27,132 nt of DNA, taken from the IMG/VR virus record IMGVR_UViG_3300050821_001089, positions 1-27,132 of that record; one strand, given 5' to 3'. The notes beneath the pieces were generated by a model. It saw only the letters and a program-made list of their open reading frames with translations. It was not told the DNA's origin and ran no database searches. Made by a program: the position numbers and the translations under genes. Shown piece by piece: positions 1-9,797 of this stretch (position 1 is its first letter; each line of letters starts with the position of its first letter). The stretch comes from a virus.

Positions 1-736
1 ACATATTATTGACGCTTTGGAGATTTGTAATGACTGAACCAGTTGAAGCATCTGATGTGTTATAAAACTTTACATTTCCATAATCGTTTTGGTCTCTCAC
101 ATATTGTAATAAATAATTGAAAATCATTTGAGAACGCCATGCTGGAACGCAGAAATGAATGGTGTTTGTTGTTGACATTTTTTGTATGTTGAGTTGAAAT
201 AAATCTCCAGGAATCTGTAAATCTGTGGTAAGATGTTGGTTTATTATCGTATCTATTGTGACACCATCTTCGGGTGTTCCATATGATTTCAACCATACAT
301 TCGTGTTATATTTTAGAAAAAATGGGGCTTCTATGACATGGAACTTCAAAGCTTTTTGAGTGAATCTATCCTTTTCAGACCCAGAAAATTGGATTTCTTC
401 TATATCATAGACATTGAAGTGCATCGTTCTTGGTTGTCTTGAATATGCCGTTCCCATAGCAGCATTGGCGTATTTGAGTGATAATATTTCATTGCCTGTC
501 AATGGAAGCGTTTCACGAATACCCAGCTTATCCTCGAACATAATAAACCCATAACGGAACATACCGTTTATAGATTGATATATCTCAAATGACATAGGAA
601 CACCAAGCAAATTATTATAAAACTGCGATGTGTTGAGTCCATCAAACGATGGTCCTTGATTGATATAAACCGCCGCAGCAACTTGGTCAAATGCTGGAGA
701 ACTATCTGGAACTGTGGTAGTATTGGCGTTTGGCAT
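1..736 (-). CDS. gp27-like baseplate hub protein (partial, 3' end outside window)
   Basis: The reading frame starts with ATG at 736-734 and stays open to the window edge, giving 245 residues without a stop, so the C-terminus is missing. The visible part is a mixed beta-rich protein without signal peptide or membrane segment. Its order of segments recalls T4 gp27 (about 390 aa): an N-terminal beta region with FRYGFIMFEDKLGIRE near residue 60, a strand rich in FNVYDIEEIQFSG, then IHFCVPAWRSQMIFNYLLQY near 200-220, similar in placement to the gp27 segment that precedes its second hub domain. gp27 forms the trimeric hub connecting the tail tube to the gp5 spike. It follows the gp53-like gene by 5 nt and is the last visible gene of the tape-measure/baseplate operon. 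The gp27 assignment rests on remembered architecture and gene context, not strong identity; another baseplate protein is possible. Confidence 0.5.
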   Translation of the reverse strand, partial: MPNANTTTVPDSSPAFDQVAAAVYINQGPSFDGLNTSQFYNNLLGVPMSFEIYQSINGMFRYGFIMFEDKLGIRETLPLTGNEILSLKYANAAMGTAYSRQPRTMHFNVYDIEEIQFSGSEKDRFTQKALKFHVIEAPFFLKYNTNVWLKSYGTPEDGVTIDTIINQHLTTDLQIPGDLFQLNIQKMSTTNTIHFCVPAWRSQMIFNYLLQYVRDQNDYGNVKFYNTSDASTGSVITNLQSVNNM

Positions 737-741
737 AAAAG

Positions 742-1170
742 TTAGTTATTTGGGTCTAATGGATTTATCGTCAGTTGTTGAGCAAAGTTCCTATCATTTT
801 GTATCTTAGTCTGACGAGCAGAAAGCAATAAAGCATTCAAGTATTGTGATTGAAGAACTTTGACTTGTTTGACTGTATCCATGAGTAGATTTTGCGACAT
901 AACTATAAATGGGTCTTCTATTTCGTTGAATAAAGGAATTACCCACCACAATCTTTCATCACCATAGTAATATAAAGCCAAAGAAACCCATGTATCATTT
1001 GTTTGTATTTTATGTAGCTTGAAATAGCGTATCTGGTCTTGATAAAATTGCCCAATGACATACGCATCCCAAATATCCAAAGATATATTCGTATTAGTAA
1101 TTGGGTCATATATGATATTGCTAAACAGATTCATAAAACTTGTATTTGGAAAATTGCTATTTGTAGTCAT
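742..1170 (-). CDS. gp53: gp53-like baseplate wedge protein
   Basis: This is a 142-aa protein, somewhat shorter than T4 gp53 (about 196 aa). Residues 59-90 carry the typical gp53/LysM-like stretch: DTWVSLALYYYGDERLWWVI followed by an N-E-I-x-D-P-F turn, the pattern of a wedge subunit that joins neighbouring wedges around the hub. The N-terminal 35 residues include Y-D-P-I-T-N-T, and the C-terminal 40 residues are polar and helical. It starts with ATG at 1170-1168, two nucleotides after the stop of the 1146-aa gene, so translational coupling is likely. In the family the protein acts in the virion baseplate. The family call is firm because of the W-W aromatic pair and the following D-P-F, both usual in gp53-like proteins. 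Confidence 0.8.
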   Translation of the reverse strand: MTTNSNFPNTSFMNLFSNIIYDPITNTNISLDIWDAYVIGQFYQDQIRYFKLHKIQTNDTWVSLALYYYGDERLWWVIPLFNEIEDPFIVMSQNLLMDTVKQVKVLQSQYLNALLLSARQTKIQNDRNFAQQLTINPLDPNN

Positions 1171-1172
1171 AG

Positions 1173-4100
1173 TTAGAATACCTGTGGTGGTTGAACTTGA
1201 CCATTCGTTTGTGTAGCAACTTCAGAAACTGTAACAACACTACTCGCATCATTTGCTATACCAACTCCATTATAAAGATTCATGAAGTCTTCTCTAAATA
1301 GAGGAACTGCATTTTTATAAGTTATACTACAGGTAGCGAATGTTGGGAAAGCATATGGAAGTCTATATTGTTGTAGTAATGGGTCATCTGGAGAACGAGA
1401 CGCAATATCTGCCAAGCTTCCAGGACCACCAAAAGCGGTAGAAGTATTTGTGCTATCAGCAGTTTGGAACTGTTGGACTATTTGGTCTAATGATTGACCA
1501 GCAGCACTATTTATTCCAGCATTTATAAGTTGTCCAAAATTACCATTTGCTTGAAGAGGAGTTCCATCATAATTGTACCACGGTCCATGAAACTCATAGG
1601 TTACATTTTTTATAACTGCTATTGGGAAATAAAATAGACCTGATGCATGACGAACTGAAATATATTCAGGATTTTTCACTATAAAATATCTATAAGGACC
1701 AAATCCACCAGCTTGAGCTGTAGCAGTATCTATAGTTTGTGCTGTTTGTGAGGCTTGGTTTATCAATTGTCCCAAAGATTGAATGGTTTTAGAATCTGAA
1801 GCAGCGGCAGCGGCTCCAAATTGTGCAAGAGATTGTCCAAGATTTCCTGAAGAAGTTCTTGTTGGGTAGCTCAAAGCAGTCAAAAACATCAACGGTCTAA
1901 AAACATCATTCAGGAAATCATCTTTTGTAAATAGAGTAAACTCTGTTGTGATTTCTTGTTTATCAGTAGCAGCATACCTATCAAGTGTGTCCAACTTACG
2001 TGTCATCTTTTGTGGAATTGCTTGAGGACTTCCTTTGTTGATTGAATTGAGAACGGCTCCTCCTAATGTAAATAAAGCATCTGCTCCATTGACCATATCA
2101 AGAACAGAGTTTATAGAAGATGCTATGACATTATCACCAATTCCTTCATAATTGTGGTTATGTGTCATATTCAAGTCCATATTACTTGGATAGATGGTAA
2201 ATGTTCCTAATGAAGTAGTAGTTGTAGGAGGAACAACGTTTTGTATCAGATTAGTATTTCCAACTTGTTTTGCTTGTGGAACTGGTGGAGTATTCTGGAA
2301 AATATTGAAATGAATAGCATGTCTGGCTATTTCATCTGGGTCTTGCTGACCATATGGACTTATTCCATTCCTCATTCTAAAATCGCTAATGGATTGTAGT
2401 GTTGGGAATTGTAAATAAAATGGACCACCGCCAGCTACTCCACTAAATCCAGTACTTGCATTTACATTGCTACCATTGATTGAAGTTGCTGTATTTCCGC
2501 TGTCTATTTGTGATTGTGTCTGTGCTTGTGAAGTTGTATTATTAGTTCCAGCGAGATTATTGGCTGTTACCTGGGCTAATATTTGCTGTGGGTCAACTCC
2601 TGCCGCAGTCTGTGCTGGGTCTACTCCAGCAGCGCCCATTGCTTGAGGACCATTTGGATTCGGGTCACCATCTACATATGATGCATAGTTGATTACTGAT
2701 TGTTGTTGGGCGGCTTGAGCAGTCATCAATGAAGTCTGAGCATTATCAACCAATGTTATATCTTCTGAAGCCCACGTATTTGGATTTGACGGGTCTGGAG
2801 AACCAGCTAAAACGGCATTATTGACAGCATTATTATAAACGGAAGTAAATGTCTGTTGAGCAGAAGCAACATCATCATTCGCATTCTGAAATGTTGCTAA
2901 CAAAGAAGTTGCCGTCTGAACAGTTGCTGGCAAGTTTCCAGCAGAAAGAGCCAAATTGAGCTGCTCATTGCGTGCTTCTACAGACGAGTTATAGACATTA
3001 TAAGCTACTTGGATTTGTGCGTTGTATCCCACAACGGCTGCATTGTATATGTTTTGGTTGGCCTGTTGCTGAGCAACCAATCCAGAGTTTACTATCGTCA
3101 AATTGTTTATAGTTTCTTGGTCAGATGTACTGGCTATTGTAGCATTATTAGCTGCTATTTGCTGAGACAATACAACATTATTCGTAGTCAAAGTTGTCTG
3201 AGCCGCTGTTATAGAAGCTTGTAATTGTCCTATAGTATTATTGAGGATTATCTGATATCCATTGATTGCTACTTGAGCATTCGCTTGTTCTACACTAATC
3301 GGATTCACATTTCTTGAACTAATATAAATGCCACTTTGTATATCTGATTGAGAAATACTTGAAGCAGCAACATAGGTTCCAGTTTTTATATTGTAATAGG
3401 TATTAGGAGGAGCAATCTGTTGACTTGCTGCTATTGCTTGATTTGAGGTAGCATTATTGATAGTATATGGTATGAGAACAGACGCAGCAGCTTGAGAATC
3501 GCCAGTCAAATAAGGAATACTGCCAAATGGATTTACTGCTGGTGCTAACGTTGAAACGACATCTTCAACTGTAACAGCAGATGAATAAGCAACAGAAGGA
3601 GAATCTGGAGAATCTCTAAACCCAAGCATGGTATCTATCAAATCAGTTTTCTCAAGCGTCAAATCATTATAAACAATTTCAGCAGCACTTATCTGGGCAC
3701 TACTACCACTTATTTGAGCAGCATACAGATTATCTGAGGCTATAAGAATGTTAGCATCTATATTATTGAGTTCATCAGAAAGAATAAAAAACGCATTTGG
3801 GTCAAATGGAGTACTTACATGTGTAATGGGAACCGATGTTGACATTGCTGTAACAGCCTGATTGAGGCGTGCTAAAGCAGTTATTTTATCTTCTGGAGTC
3901 TTTGCAGTATAAAAAGCATCTAAGACATTCTTACGCATGACCATATGAGCTTCATCATCAGTTGCAGCATCATAACCATCTTTTTGTATGAGAACACTAT
4001 GGATGAATGAGCGGACATCTTGAGAAAAGATATCATTGGTTGGTGATGAAACAGCGGTCGTAGCAGCTATACTTTGATTCAGAGACGTTTGAGTTTGTGT

Positions 4101-4613
4101 CAAATCGTCAAATAACGTCTGAGTAGCAGCAAGTTCTTGAGTAGCAGCATTCAATATCTGTGTCTTTGTTGGATTGGTGTCTGGTAACGAAGCCGCATTG
4201 ACGACTGCTTGAGTATTTACTGATAGTGCCGTTCCAACTTGAAGAATATTAGAAGTCACAACTCCTTGTGCTGAAATAAGTTGTGTCAAAGATGTTGGAG
4301 GCAATAATGAAGCTTCGTATTGAACCGTATTAGGAACTTGAATTTCGTTGGCCCATGGAGTTGCCACAAACCCACTTGTATTAATCAAAGCAGAATTATA
4401 TATTAGAGGGCTAATTTGATTAGAAATAAGATACAAATTGGCACTATCTATAATAAACTGTTCGTTTTTAATATTCATTTTGATTCCAAGACGAATAGAG
4501 TATGTTGGATCATTCGTGTTATTATACGTAGCGAATTGATTCTCAAGACCAAATCTTGATATAAATGCTGTCACTAACTGGGTTTGTGCGTCTAAAGTAC
4601 TTAAAAATGTCAT
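1173..4613 (-). CDS. gp48/gp54-like tail tube initiator with a very long N-terminal extension
   Basis: The protein has 1146 aa, about three times T4 gp48 or gp54. Roughly residues 730-1146 resemble that family, which caps the baseplate hub and nucleates tube polymerisation: PFYLQFPTLQSISDFRMRNG near 730, a helical TEFTLFTKDDFLNDVF block near 890, and the C-terminal beta part with FYFPIAVIKNVTYEFHGPWY near 1000 and FATCSITYKNAVPLFREDF near 1095. Residues 1-100 form a polar globular start. Residues about 110-720 are rich in Ala, Gln, Asn, Thr and Ser, with heptad-like helical stretches (for example QASITAAQTTLTTNNVVLSQ) and no cysteine. The ATG overlaps the preceding stop by one base (TAATG). 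It sits directly after the tape-measure genes, as 48 and 54 follow 29 in T4. The extension's role is unknown; it might form a rod or fill tail space. Confidence 0.65.
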   Translation of the reverse strand: MTFLSTLDAQTQLVTAFISRFGLENQFATYNNTNDPTYSIRLGIKMNIKNEQFIIDSANLYLISNQISPLIYNSALINTSGFVATPWANEIQVPNTVQYEASLLPPTSLTQLISAQGVVTSNILQVGTALSVNTQAVVNAASLPDTNPTKTQILNAATQELAATQTLFDDLTQTQTSLNQSIAATTAVSSPTNDIFSQDVRSFIHSVLIQKDGYDAATDDEAHMVMRKNVLDAFYTAKTPEDKITALARLNQAVTAMSTSVPITHVSTPFDPNAFFILSDELNNIDANILIASDNLYAAQISGSSAQISAAEIVYNDLTLEKTDLIDTMLGFRDSPDSPSVAYSSAVTVEDVVSTLAPAVNPFGSIPYLTGDSQAAASVLIPYTINNATSNQAIAASQQIAPPNTYYNIKTGTYVAASSISQSDIQSGIYISSRNVNPISVEQANAQVAINGYQIILNNTIGQLQASITAAQTTLTTNNVVLSQQIAANNATIASTSDQETINNLTIVNSGLVAQQQANQNIYNAAVVGYNAQIQVAYNVYNSSVEARNEQLNLALSAGNLPATVQTATSLLATFQNANDDVASAQQTFTSVYNNAVNNAVLAGSPDPSNPNTWASEDITLVDNAQTSLMTAQAAQQQSVINYASYVDGDPNPNGPQAMGAAGVDPAQTAAGVDPQQILAQVTANNLAGTNNTTSQAQTQSQIDSGNTATSINGSNVNASTGFSGVAGGGPFYLQFPTLQSISDFRMRNGISPYGQQDPDEIARHAIHFNIFQNTPPVPQAKQVGNTNLIQNVVPPTTTTSLGTFTIYPSNMDLNMTHNHNYEGIGDNVIASSINSVLDMVNGADALFTLGGAVLNSINKGSPQAIPQKMTRKLDTLDRYAATDKQEITTEFTLFTKDDFLNDVFRPLMFLTALSYPTRTSSGNLGQSLAQFGAAAAASDSKTIQSLGQLINQASQTAQTIDTATAQAGGFGPYRYFIVKNPEYISVRHASGLFYFPIAVIKNVTYEFHGPWYNYDGTPLQANGNFGQLINAGINSAAGQSLDQIVQQFQTADSTNTSTAFGGPGSLADIASRSPDDPLLQQYRLPYAFPTFATCSITYKNAVPLFREDFMNLYNGVGIANDASSVVTVSEVATQTNGQVQPPQVF

Positions 4614-7120
4614 TATTTGTTACCTAATAATCCTTTAGAAAGCTGACGCATCGTATATAACTCGTGTGACTCCATGTTATTAGAAGATTCCTCTATTATA
4701 GTTATATTATTTGTAATATCTTTTTGTTTTTTAATTTCGTCGTCTGGAAGCCTAATATCCTTTATTTTGCTTCTAATATAGTCTCTACCAATAGAATCTA
4801 GGGGAAGGATGTTTTTAGCCGCTGGAGGAACTATGCCACCCATAGCAAAATGGTGCTCTGAAAGAGAAATGTCTATATCTGCTGTTTCGGTAGAAGGTGA
4901 TTGTGGGCCTGGGGACGGAGCCGCTAACGCGGGGAAAGGAATATTAGATTGATTGTTTGTTATTGATGAAGAAGTACCCGGTGCAGATGCACTCCCATAA
5001 AGAAGTCTTCCTACTCCAGTTGATGATAACTTATTATATACGGTAGCATCTAAAGCATCAGCTTTGCCTTTATAGTACGACAATGCTGTACTAGTTTTGT
5101 CTGCTAAAACTCCTGCTATAATTCCAGTATCTCTAGCATATGGCTTAGAAAAATCCCATAAAGTCCCAATATCTAAAGACCACGCATCTAACGTACGAGA
5201 AACAATAGATTGAGACCTTTTTATAGATTCTGCGTCTTGAGCTTCTATATTTGTAGCAATATTTCGTAAAGTAGCATCTTGAAGTTGTATCTTTTTTTCA
5301 TTTTCAATAAGTTCATCAAATTGTGCGGGAGTGGGAATATTAGATGTCGGCATAGCCTGTTTATCTAATAAAATACCAGATTTCAATAGTTTTTCTATAA
5401 ACTCTTTATCTTTCGCATTATTGGCATCTAATAAACCACTACGAGTCAACTTCAGTTTAGCTTCTAATTCATCTACATATTTTACTCGTGCTAAAATGTT
5501 CTCATCAGAAAAACCACCTTCTCCTTTTTTGATGTTGGCAATAACTTGATTTTTGATATTTTCTACAGCATCAGTAGATAGTCCACCAAAGGCGCCTGTT
5601 TGTAAAGTGTCTATATTTTTATTGACAAGGGCATTGAAATCCTTTTCGTTGAGATTTTTTGGAATAGAAATAAGAGCATTTTGGAGAGTTTCCTGGAATC
5701 CAAGAACTTTTTCATCTTGGATTTTTTTACGTAACTGGTCATTTATCCCACTAGCAAAAGCAAATCCAAACTTGCTCGTCAAATAAGATATAACAAAACC
5801 AGTTCCTGGTATGTGGTTTAGAATATCAACATATTTTTCTACAAGAGTTTTTTTAGATACCGAAGAAAAAAATGATATAACTTTATTATATTCATCTTCA
5901 ACCCAACTAACAATTGGTGTCAAATTAGTCTTTATCCAATTATAACTCGTGTTTATCCATGAAAAGGCAGCACGAACATGTTCATGAGTTCCCCACCATG
6001 ATTCAATACTATCACTTATAGACTTATATGCTTTATCAATGGTCGGCTTGAGCCACGTAGATGATTCGTATTCGTTCTTCAACCAACCAAACATTCCACT
6101 AACACCACTCCATATCCAACTACCAACAGATTCGACGACATTCATAGCACCAGCGAAAGCTCCTTCAACAAGAACTAAAGATGCGACTCCAGCCGTGAGT
6201 AAAAGTGTTATTGCCGAAACTATTGCGAAACACAAAACTAAAAACAGAGGAATGTTTACAATCCACATACTTGGAGAAAATATAGTATTAGATAATAACT
6301 TGAACCACCAACCGAAAAATGCTTTTGTTCCATAAGCTAAATATTGAACCGCCTTAGATACTATTGTAAATCCAACCTTGAAGATTGTTGAAAATCCTTT
6401 CCAGACGTATAAAATAGCATCAATTCCAGTTTTTACGAACCATTTGACAACTTTTGTGGCAGAGGATACAACTCCTTTGATTGCTCTCCATATAGGACCA
6501 GTGAGTTTAGTCAATAAAGAATCAACAATTCCCCATGCTAACTTGAATGGTCCAAACAAAAACTTTGATACACAATGAATGGCATTTGACGCAAACTCTA
6601 ATCCAATAGATAAAAATCTTTTAGAAAAATCATAAGCAGAACCCATTTTATCTGTTATCCAAGTAGACGCCTTTCCTACATTAGAAAACAATGGCTTCAC
6701 CAAATAATATAATTTATCTTCATTTTTTGCTGAACTAAACTCTACCACATATTTGTTCATGGAATCAGTCAGAGCCTTGAATACTTTAGATGCTGCCTTT
6801 TTATAAACCGAAACGTCTGTTTTTAGCGAACTAATATGTTTTTCTAAATCTTTATTTTTCTTATTAGTTTCTTCTGTTAGTTTTTCAATGATACTTTTTA
6901 TTTTTTTATTATTAGTTTTCTGAGAATCAGTAATAAAAGTCGTTGTTTTATAAACTTTTTCTATATGCGAATCTAATGTCTGAACACGTTCTTGTTCGTT
7001 TTCTAACAATTCTTCAATTTTATCAGTATCATTTGTTTTATTAACTGGTTGTTTTCTAGCAGCACTAAGCTTCTTGAAAAAATCATCAGGTTGTATAGGA
7101 GGTAGTTGAATATTAGGCAT
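4613..7120 (-). CDS. second tape-measure-like protein
   Basis: An 835-aa protein with the layout of a tail tape-measure protein. Residues 30-130 are charged and coiled-coil-like. Residues 165-330 are amphipathic and hydrophobic helices ending in a strongly apolar segment at about 286-328. A long helical region follows, then a polar linker rich in Ser, Pro and Asn near 710-750. Near residue 761 it has GGIV, the start of the motif that usually closes tape-measure proteins, but the rest of that motif has degenerated. The last residues (LYTMRQLSKG) match the end of the neighbouring 803-aa protein (LYDMKNLSTG), and both N-termini share a P-x-D-x-F-x-K-L pattern. The ATG is 2 nt after the upstream stop; TTGGAG lies 11 nt before it. 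The family sets tail length and is ejected with DNA. This copy could be a partner or hub protein instead of the true ruler. Confidence 0.65.
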   Translation of the reverse strand: MPNIQLPPIQPDDFFKKLSAARKQPVNKTNDTDKIEELLENEQERVQTLDSHIEKVYKTTTFITDSQKTNNKKIKSIIEKLTEETNKKNKDLEKHISSLKTDVSVYKKAASKVFKALTDSMNKYVVEFSSAKNEDKLYYLVKPLFSNVGKASTWITDKMGSAYDFSKRFLSIGLEFASNAIHCVSKFLFGPFKLAWGIVDSLLTKLTGPIWRAIKGVVSSATKVVKWFVKTGIDAILYVWKGFSTIFKVGFTIVSKAVQYLAYGTKAFFGWWFKLLSNTIFSPSMWIVNIPLFLVLCFAIVSAITLLLTAGVASLVLVEGAFAGAMNVVESVGSWIWSGVSGMFGWLKNEYESSTWLKPTIDKAYKSISDSIESWWGTHEHVRAAFSWINTSYNWIKTNLTPIVSWVEDEYNKVISFFSSVSKKTLVEKYVDILNHIPGTGFVISYLTSKFGFAFASGINDQLRKKIQDEKVLGFQETLQNALISIPKNLNEKDFNALVNKNIDTLQTGAFGGLSTDAVENIKNQVIANIKKGEGGFSDENILARVKYVDELEAKLKLTRSGLLDANNAKDKEFIEKLLKSGILLDKQAMPTSNIPTPAQFDELIENEKKIQLQDATLRNIATNIEAQDAESIKRSQSIVSRTLDAWSLDIGTLWDFSKPYARDTGIIAGVLADKTSTALSYYKGKADALDATVYNKLSSTGVGRLLYGSASAPGTSSSITNNQSNIPFPALAAPSPGPQSPSTETADIDISLSEHHFAMGGIVPPAAKNILPLDSIGRDYIRSKIKDIRLPDDEIKKQKDITNNITIIEESSNNMESHELYTMRQLSKGLLGNK

Positions 7121-7122
7121 TG

Positions 7123-9534
7123 TTATTCAACTCCAACTGAACCAGTTGAAAGATTCTTCATATCATAGAGTGTATAATCAGTTTTTTGGGCTGATTTAGA
7201 TAGTCGTCCAATAATATTATTTTTATAATTTTTCTTCATTTCTGGCATTTCCATACCAGTGCTCACTATACCCATAGAACTATTGACAAAATCCATGCCT
7301 TCTTTATTTATAGGAATAACGATTTCAGGATATCCAGCTTCTCCAACGAGAGCATGGACAGGTCCAGTTACGACTCCACCAGATGCTTCTTTGACTTCTT
7401 TTTTACCTAATAAACCAAAAACATCAAAAGGTGATAAAGTTTTTCTAACTGAAGAAAATAAAGTGTTTATATTTTTTTGTATTTCATCATAATTTTTGTT
7501 GAAAATAGCGGATAAAATTATCTTAAACATTCTTTGTGGTTCATTGGAACTTACTGTATGATACAGAGTCAAAAGTTGTTTATTGAGGTCTTCTAGTGAA
7601 TTACGATTAGAGTTTTTAGATATACTCAACATTGTTCCGTTCAGTGTATTCAATCTATTCGTTTGTAAAGCTAATTGAACTCCCACGAGAGAAGGAGGAA
7701 TGAAATCTCTGCCCAAATTAGACATTGTAATATTAGAAATCAAACTATCATGGGCTAATTTTGATAACGAATTATCAAGGCGAAAAGACACTTTTTCGGT
7801 TTGTGCTATATCCTTGAATGCTGGACTTTGGATAATATCTAAAATATTAGAAGATATTTGCTGACTTGCTATAAACTCGTCTGATTTTTCATATCTAAGA
7901 TTTTTTAGAGTTCTTATACTTTCTTTAGAAAAATTATTGACAATACTTTCCACACTAATAAATATTCCAGATAATATTTTTTTGCCTAAAGCATCATTAC
8001 TAAACTTTCTTGAGTTTATAAAAAACTCTAATTGTTGACGACCATATGAAACTAAAGCATCTTTATTTCTATCATCTATAATTCCATTATAATTATTGAA
8101 GACTTCTTCTAATATATGGCTTTGGACATAGGCTTCGGCTTCATTTTGGATGCTTTGGCGCAATCCCGCATATGCTCTTGTATTATTTTCTCCAGCAACC
8201 AACTCATTTCTATAAGTTTCTTTACCGACAACTATTTGCTTAAGAACTGCCCATACTACTAATAATTCATCAAATAAATTATCATTTTTGATAGATGTAA
8301 AGATATTGACGAAAACGTTAAACCCTCTTTTTAGAAAGTCAACTCCTTCAGTCCATAGATTTTTGATATTTTCTGACGTAAATCCTATCTTTGTTCCAAT
8401 GTAATCATCATAAAACTTAGTGAGACCTTCTGGAGCTGTTATAAAAGTATAGACATCACTAATATAACCCACTAACTGGTCTTTTTTTTCTAAAAAAGTA
8501 CTTTTTAAGGCTTTAACATTATCTGGTCCTAACCAGCTCTTGACCTGTTTACTCACCCAATCCCATGCCATTGTAGCAACTGTTCCAATAAAATTGATTA
8601 TAGGCTTCCAAAACACAGCACCAATATATGCAGCAACTGTTATTCCAGCAACAACAAGAAGAAAACCAATAGGTGAAGATGCGAAATCAACAAGTTGTTC
8701 TACAAACCATTTACCCACTGAAATAATTGGGGCAGTTATAACATTGAAGATTCCTGATATGACAGCCCATCCTATTTTAGCCAAAGCCTTGAATCCATCC
8801 CATAGTTTTTCTACAACCCAAATGACACTATTAGAAATCAAAGTCAATCCAGACCAAATAATAGATGCGGAACTAAGAAATAAACCTAACGTAGGTCCAT
8901 GACTCTTGAAAACTCTAAAAGCTTTTCCTAATGTATTATCAAAAAACGAACAGAAACTTCCATGACCTATGAACCGACCAACTGATTTTGCTCCAGAGTA
9001 GAGACCAGTTCCATATTTTTTGATACCGTCCCACGTTTTTCCAAAGAATGTTCTGCTTGTTGAAATAGCCTGTGTTGTGTTTTTTAGAGAAGCATTACTC
9101 AACGTTCCAATATCTTTAGATAGTTTATTAGTAGCATCATTATTTGTTTTTATAGTGGTTTCTATTTTTTTATCTAATTGCTTCTTTTCTAATGCCGCAA
9201 ACTCATCATCAGTATCAAGTTCGTCTTGGATTTCATCAGTTTCTTCATAAACTTTATCCTGATGTTTATCATTTGTAGTCTTTTGGTGTTCAGCAAACCG
9301 AGTGAGATAGTCCATGATGTCACTATCAGTTTTGAGAGATTCTTCTCCTTTTTTTATAAGAGCATTCAACGTCTGTGTAGATTGGTCTCCAGATTTCTTA
9401 GACTTCTCTATCATCTTTTCAACAGTTGTTTGAATAGACTGTAACGTCAACTTCAGACTGGATACTTGTTTATCGTCTGGCTGAGGCGCTTGAAGCTTGT
9501 CAAATATATCTTTTGGTGGTATATTGTCAGCCAC
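7123..9534 (-). CDS. tail tape-measure protein
   Basis: An 803-aa protein. Residues 25-160 are charged and predicted coiled coil. Residues about 210-325 are hydrophobic amphipathic helices with the most apolar stretch at 286-322. Residues 717-745 carry the hallmark tape-measure closing motif: ASGGVVTGPVHALVGEAGYP, then EIVIPI. Tape-measure proteins fill the tube lumen, fix tail length and lead DNA into the host. At roughly 0.15 nm per residue this length would suggest a tail near 120 nm, an estimate from the family rule. The start is GTG at 9534-9532, preceded by TAGGTA at a workable distance. It lies 5 nt after the 85-aa frame and 2 nt before the paralogous 835-aa gene. The chaperone pair immediately upstream is the standard neighbour of a tape-measure gene. 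Confidence 0.85.
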   Translation of the reverse strand: MADNIPPKDIFDKLQAPQPDDKQVSSLKLTLQSIQTTVEKMIEKSKKSGDQSTQTLNALIKKGEESLKTDSDIMDYLTRFAEHQKTTNDKHQDKVYEETDEIQDELDTDDEFAALEKKQLDKKIETTIKTNNDATNKLSKDIGTLSNASLKNTTQAISTSRTFFGKTWDGIKKYGTGLYSGAKSVGRFIGHGSFCSFFDNTLGKAFRVFKSHGPTLGLFLSSASIIWSGLTLISNSVIWVVEKLWDGFKALAKIGWAVISGIFNVITAPIISVGKWFVEQLVDFASSPIGFLLVVAGITVAAYIGAVFWKPIINFIGTVATMAWDWVSKQVKSWLGPDNVKALKSTFLEKKDQLVGYISDVYTFITAPEGLTKFYDDYIGTKIGFTSENIKNLWTEGVDFLKRGFNVFVNIFTSIKNDNLFDELLVVWAVLKQIVVGKETYRNELVAGENNTRAYAGLRQSIQNEAEAYVQSHILEEVFNNYNGIIDDRNKDALVSYGRQQLEFFINSRKFSNDALGKKILSGIFISVESIVNNFSKESIRTLKNLRYEKSDEFIASQQISSNILDIIQSPAFKDIAQTEKVSFRLDNSLSKLAHDSLISNITMSNLGRDFIPPSLVGVQLALQTNRLNTLNGTMLSISKNSNRNSLEDLNKQLLTLYHTVSSNEPQRMFKIILSAIFNKNYDEIQKNINTLFSSVRKTLSPFDVFGLLGKKEVKEASGGVVTGPVHALVGEAGYPEIVIPINKEGMDFVNSSMGIVSTGMEMPEMKKNYKNNIIGRLSKSAQKTDYTLYDMKNLSTGSVGVE

Positions 9535-9539
9535 GATTG

Positions 9540-9797
9540 TTACCTACTGCCTCCGAGTTTGCTCAAGAGCTTGAATAAGGATTCTATACCCTTATTAGCC
9601 CATTCCATAATTGATTTTATAAAGTCCTGCCGAGCCTTCTGCTTTTCTTCATAAAACCTCTTGAAATTATGTATAACATACATAAACTCATCTGCTGACA
9701 TATTTTCGGTATCTGACCACGTGACTCCGCCTTCAGAATACATACATAACTCAATTTGCTGATTCAGGATGGTGGCGAAATGGTCCGTCGCCATCAC
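9540..9797 (-). CDS. small reading frame, probable T-part of a tail assembly chaperone fusion
   Basis: An 85-aa frame between the chaperone and the tape-measure gene. It is charged and helical, with aromatic and acidic residues (DEFMYVIHNFKRFYEEKQKA). It could start at GTG 9797 or at ATG 9794, which overlaps the upstream TGA by one base (TGATG). No good Shine-Dalgarno sequence sits at the usual distance; the nearest purine run is about 20-30 nt upstream. The frame is open upstream of these starts through a T7 run that forms an in-frame -1 slippery site for the upstream gene. The simplest reading is that much of it is made as the C-terminal part of a 349-aa fusion, like lambda GT. Independent translation by reinitiation remains possible. 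No domain was recognised in the sequence itself; the role rests on position and frameshift signal. Confidence 0.7.
   Translation of the reverse strand: MMATDHFATILNQQIELCMYSEGGVTWSDTENMSADEFMYVIHNFKRFYEEKQKARQDFIKSIMEWANKGIESLFKLLSKLGGSR

Noticed and set aside
8540-8902. Plus-strand 120-aa frame opposite the tape-measure gene
   Set aside because: It is fully antisense to the hydrophobic helices of the tape-measure protein, with no promoter or ribosome site, and a composition expected from the complement.
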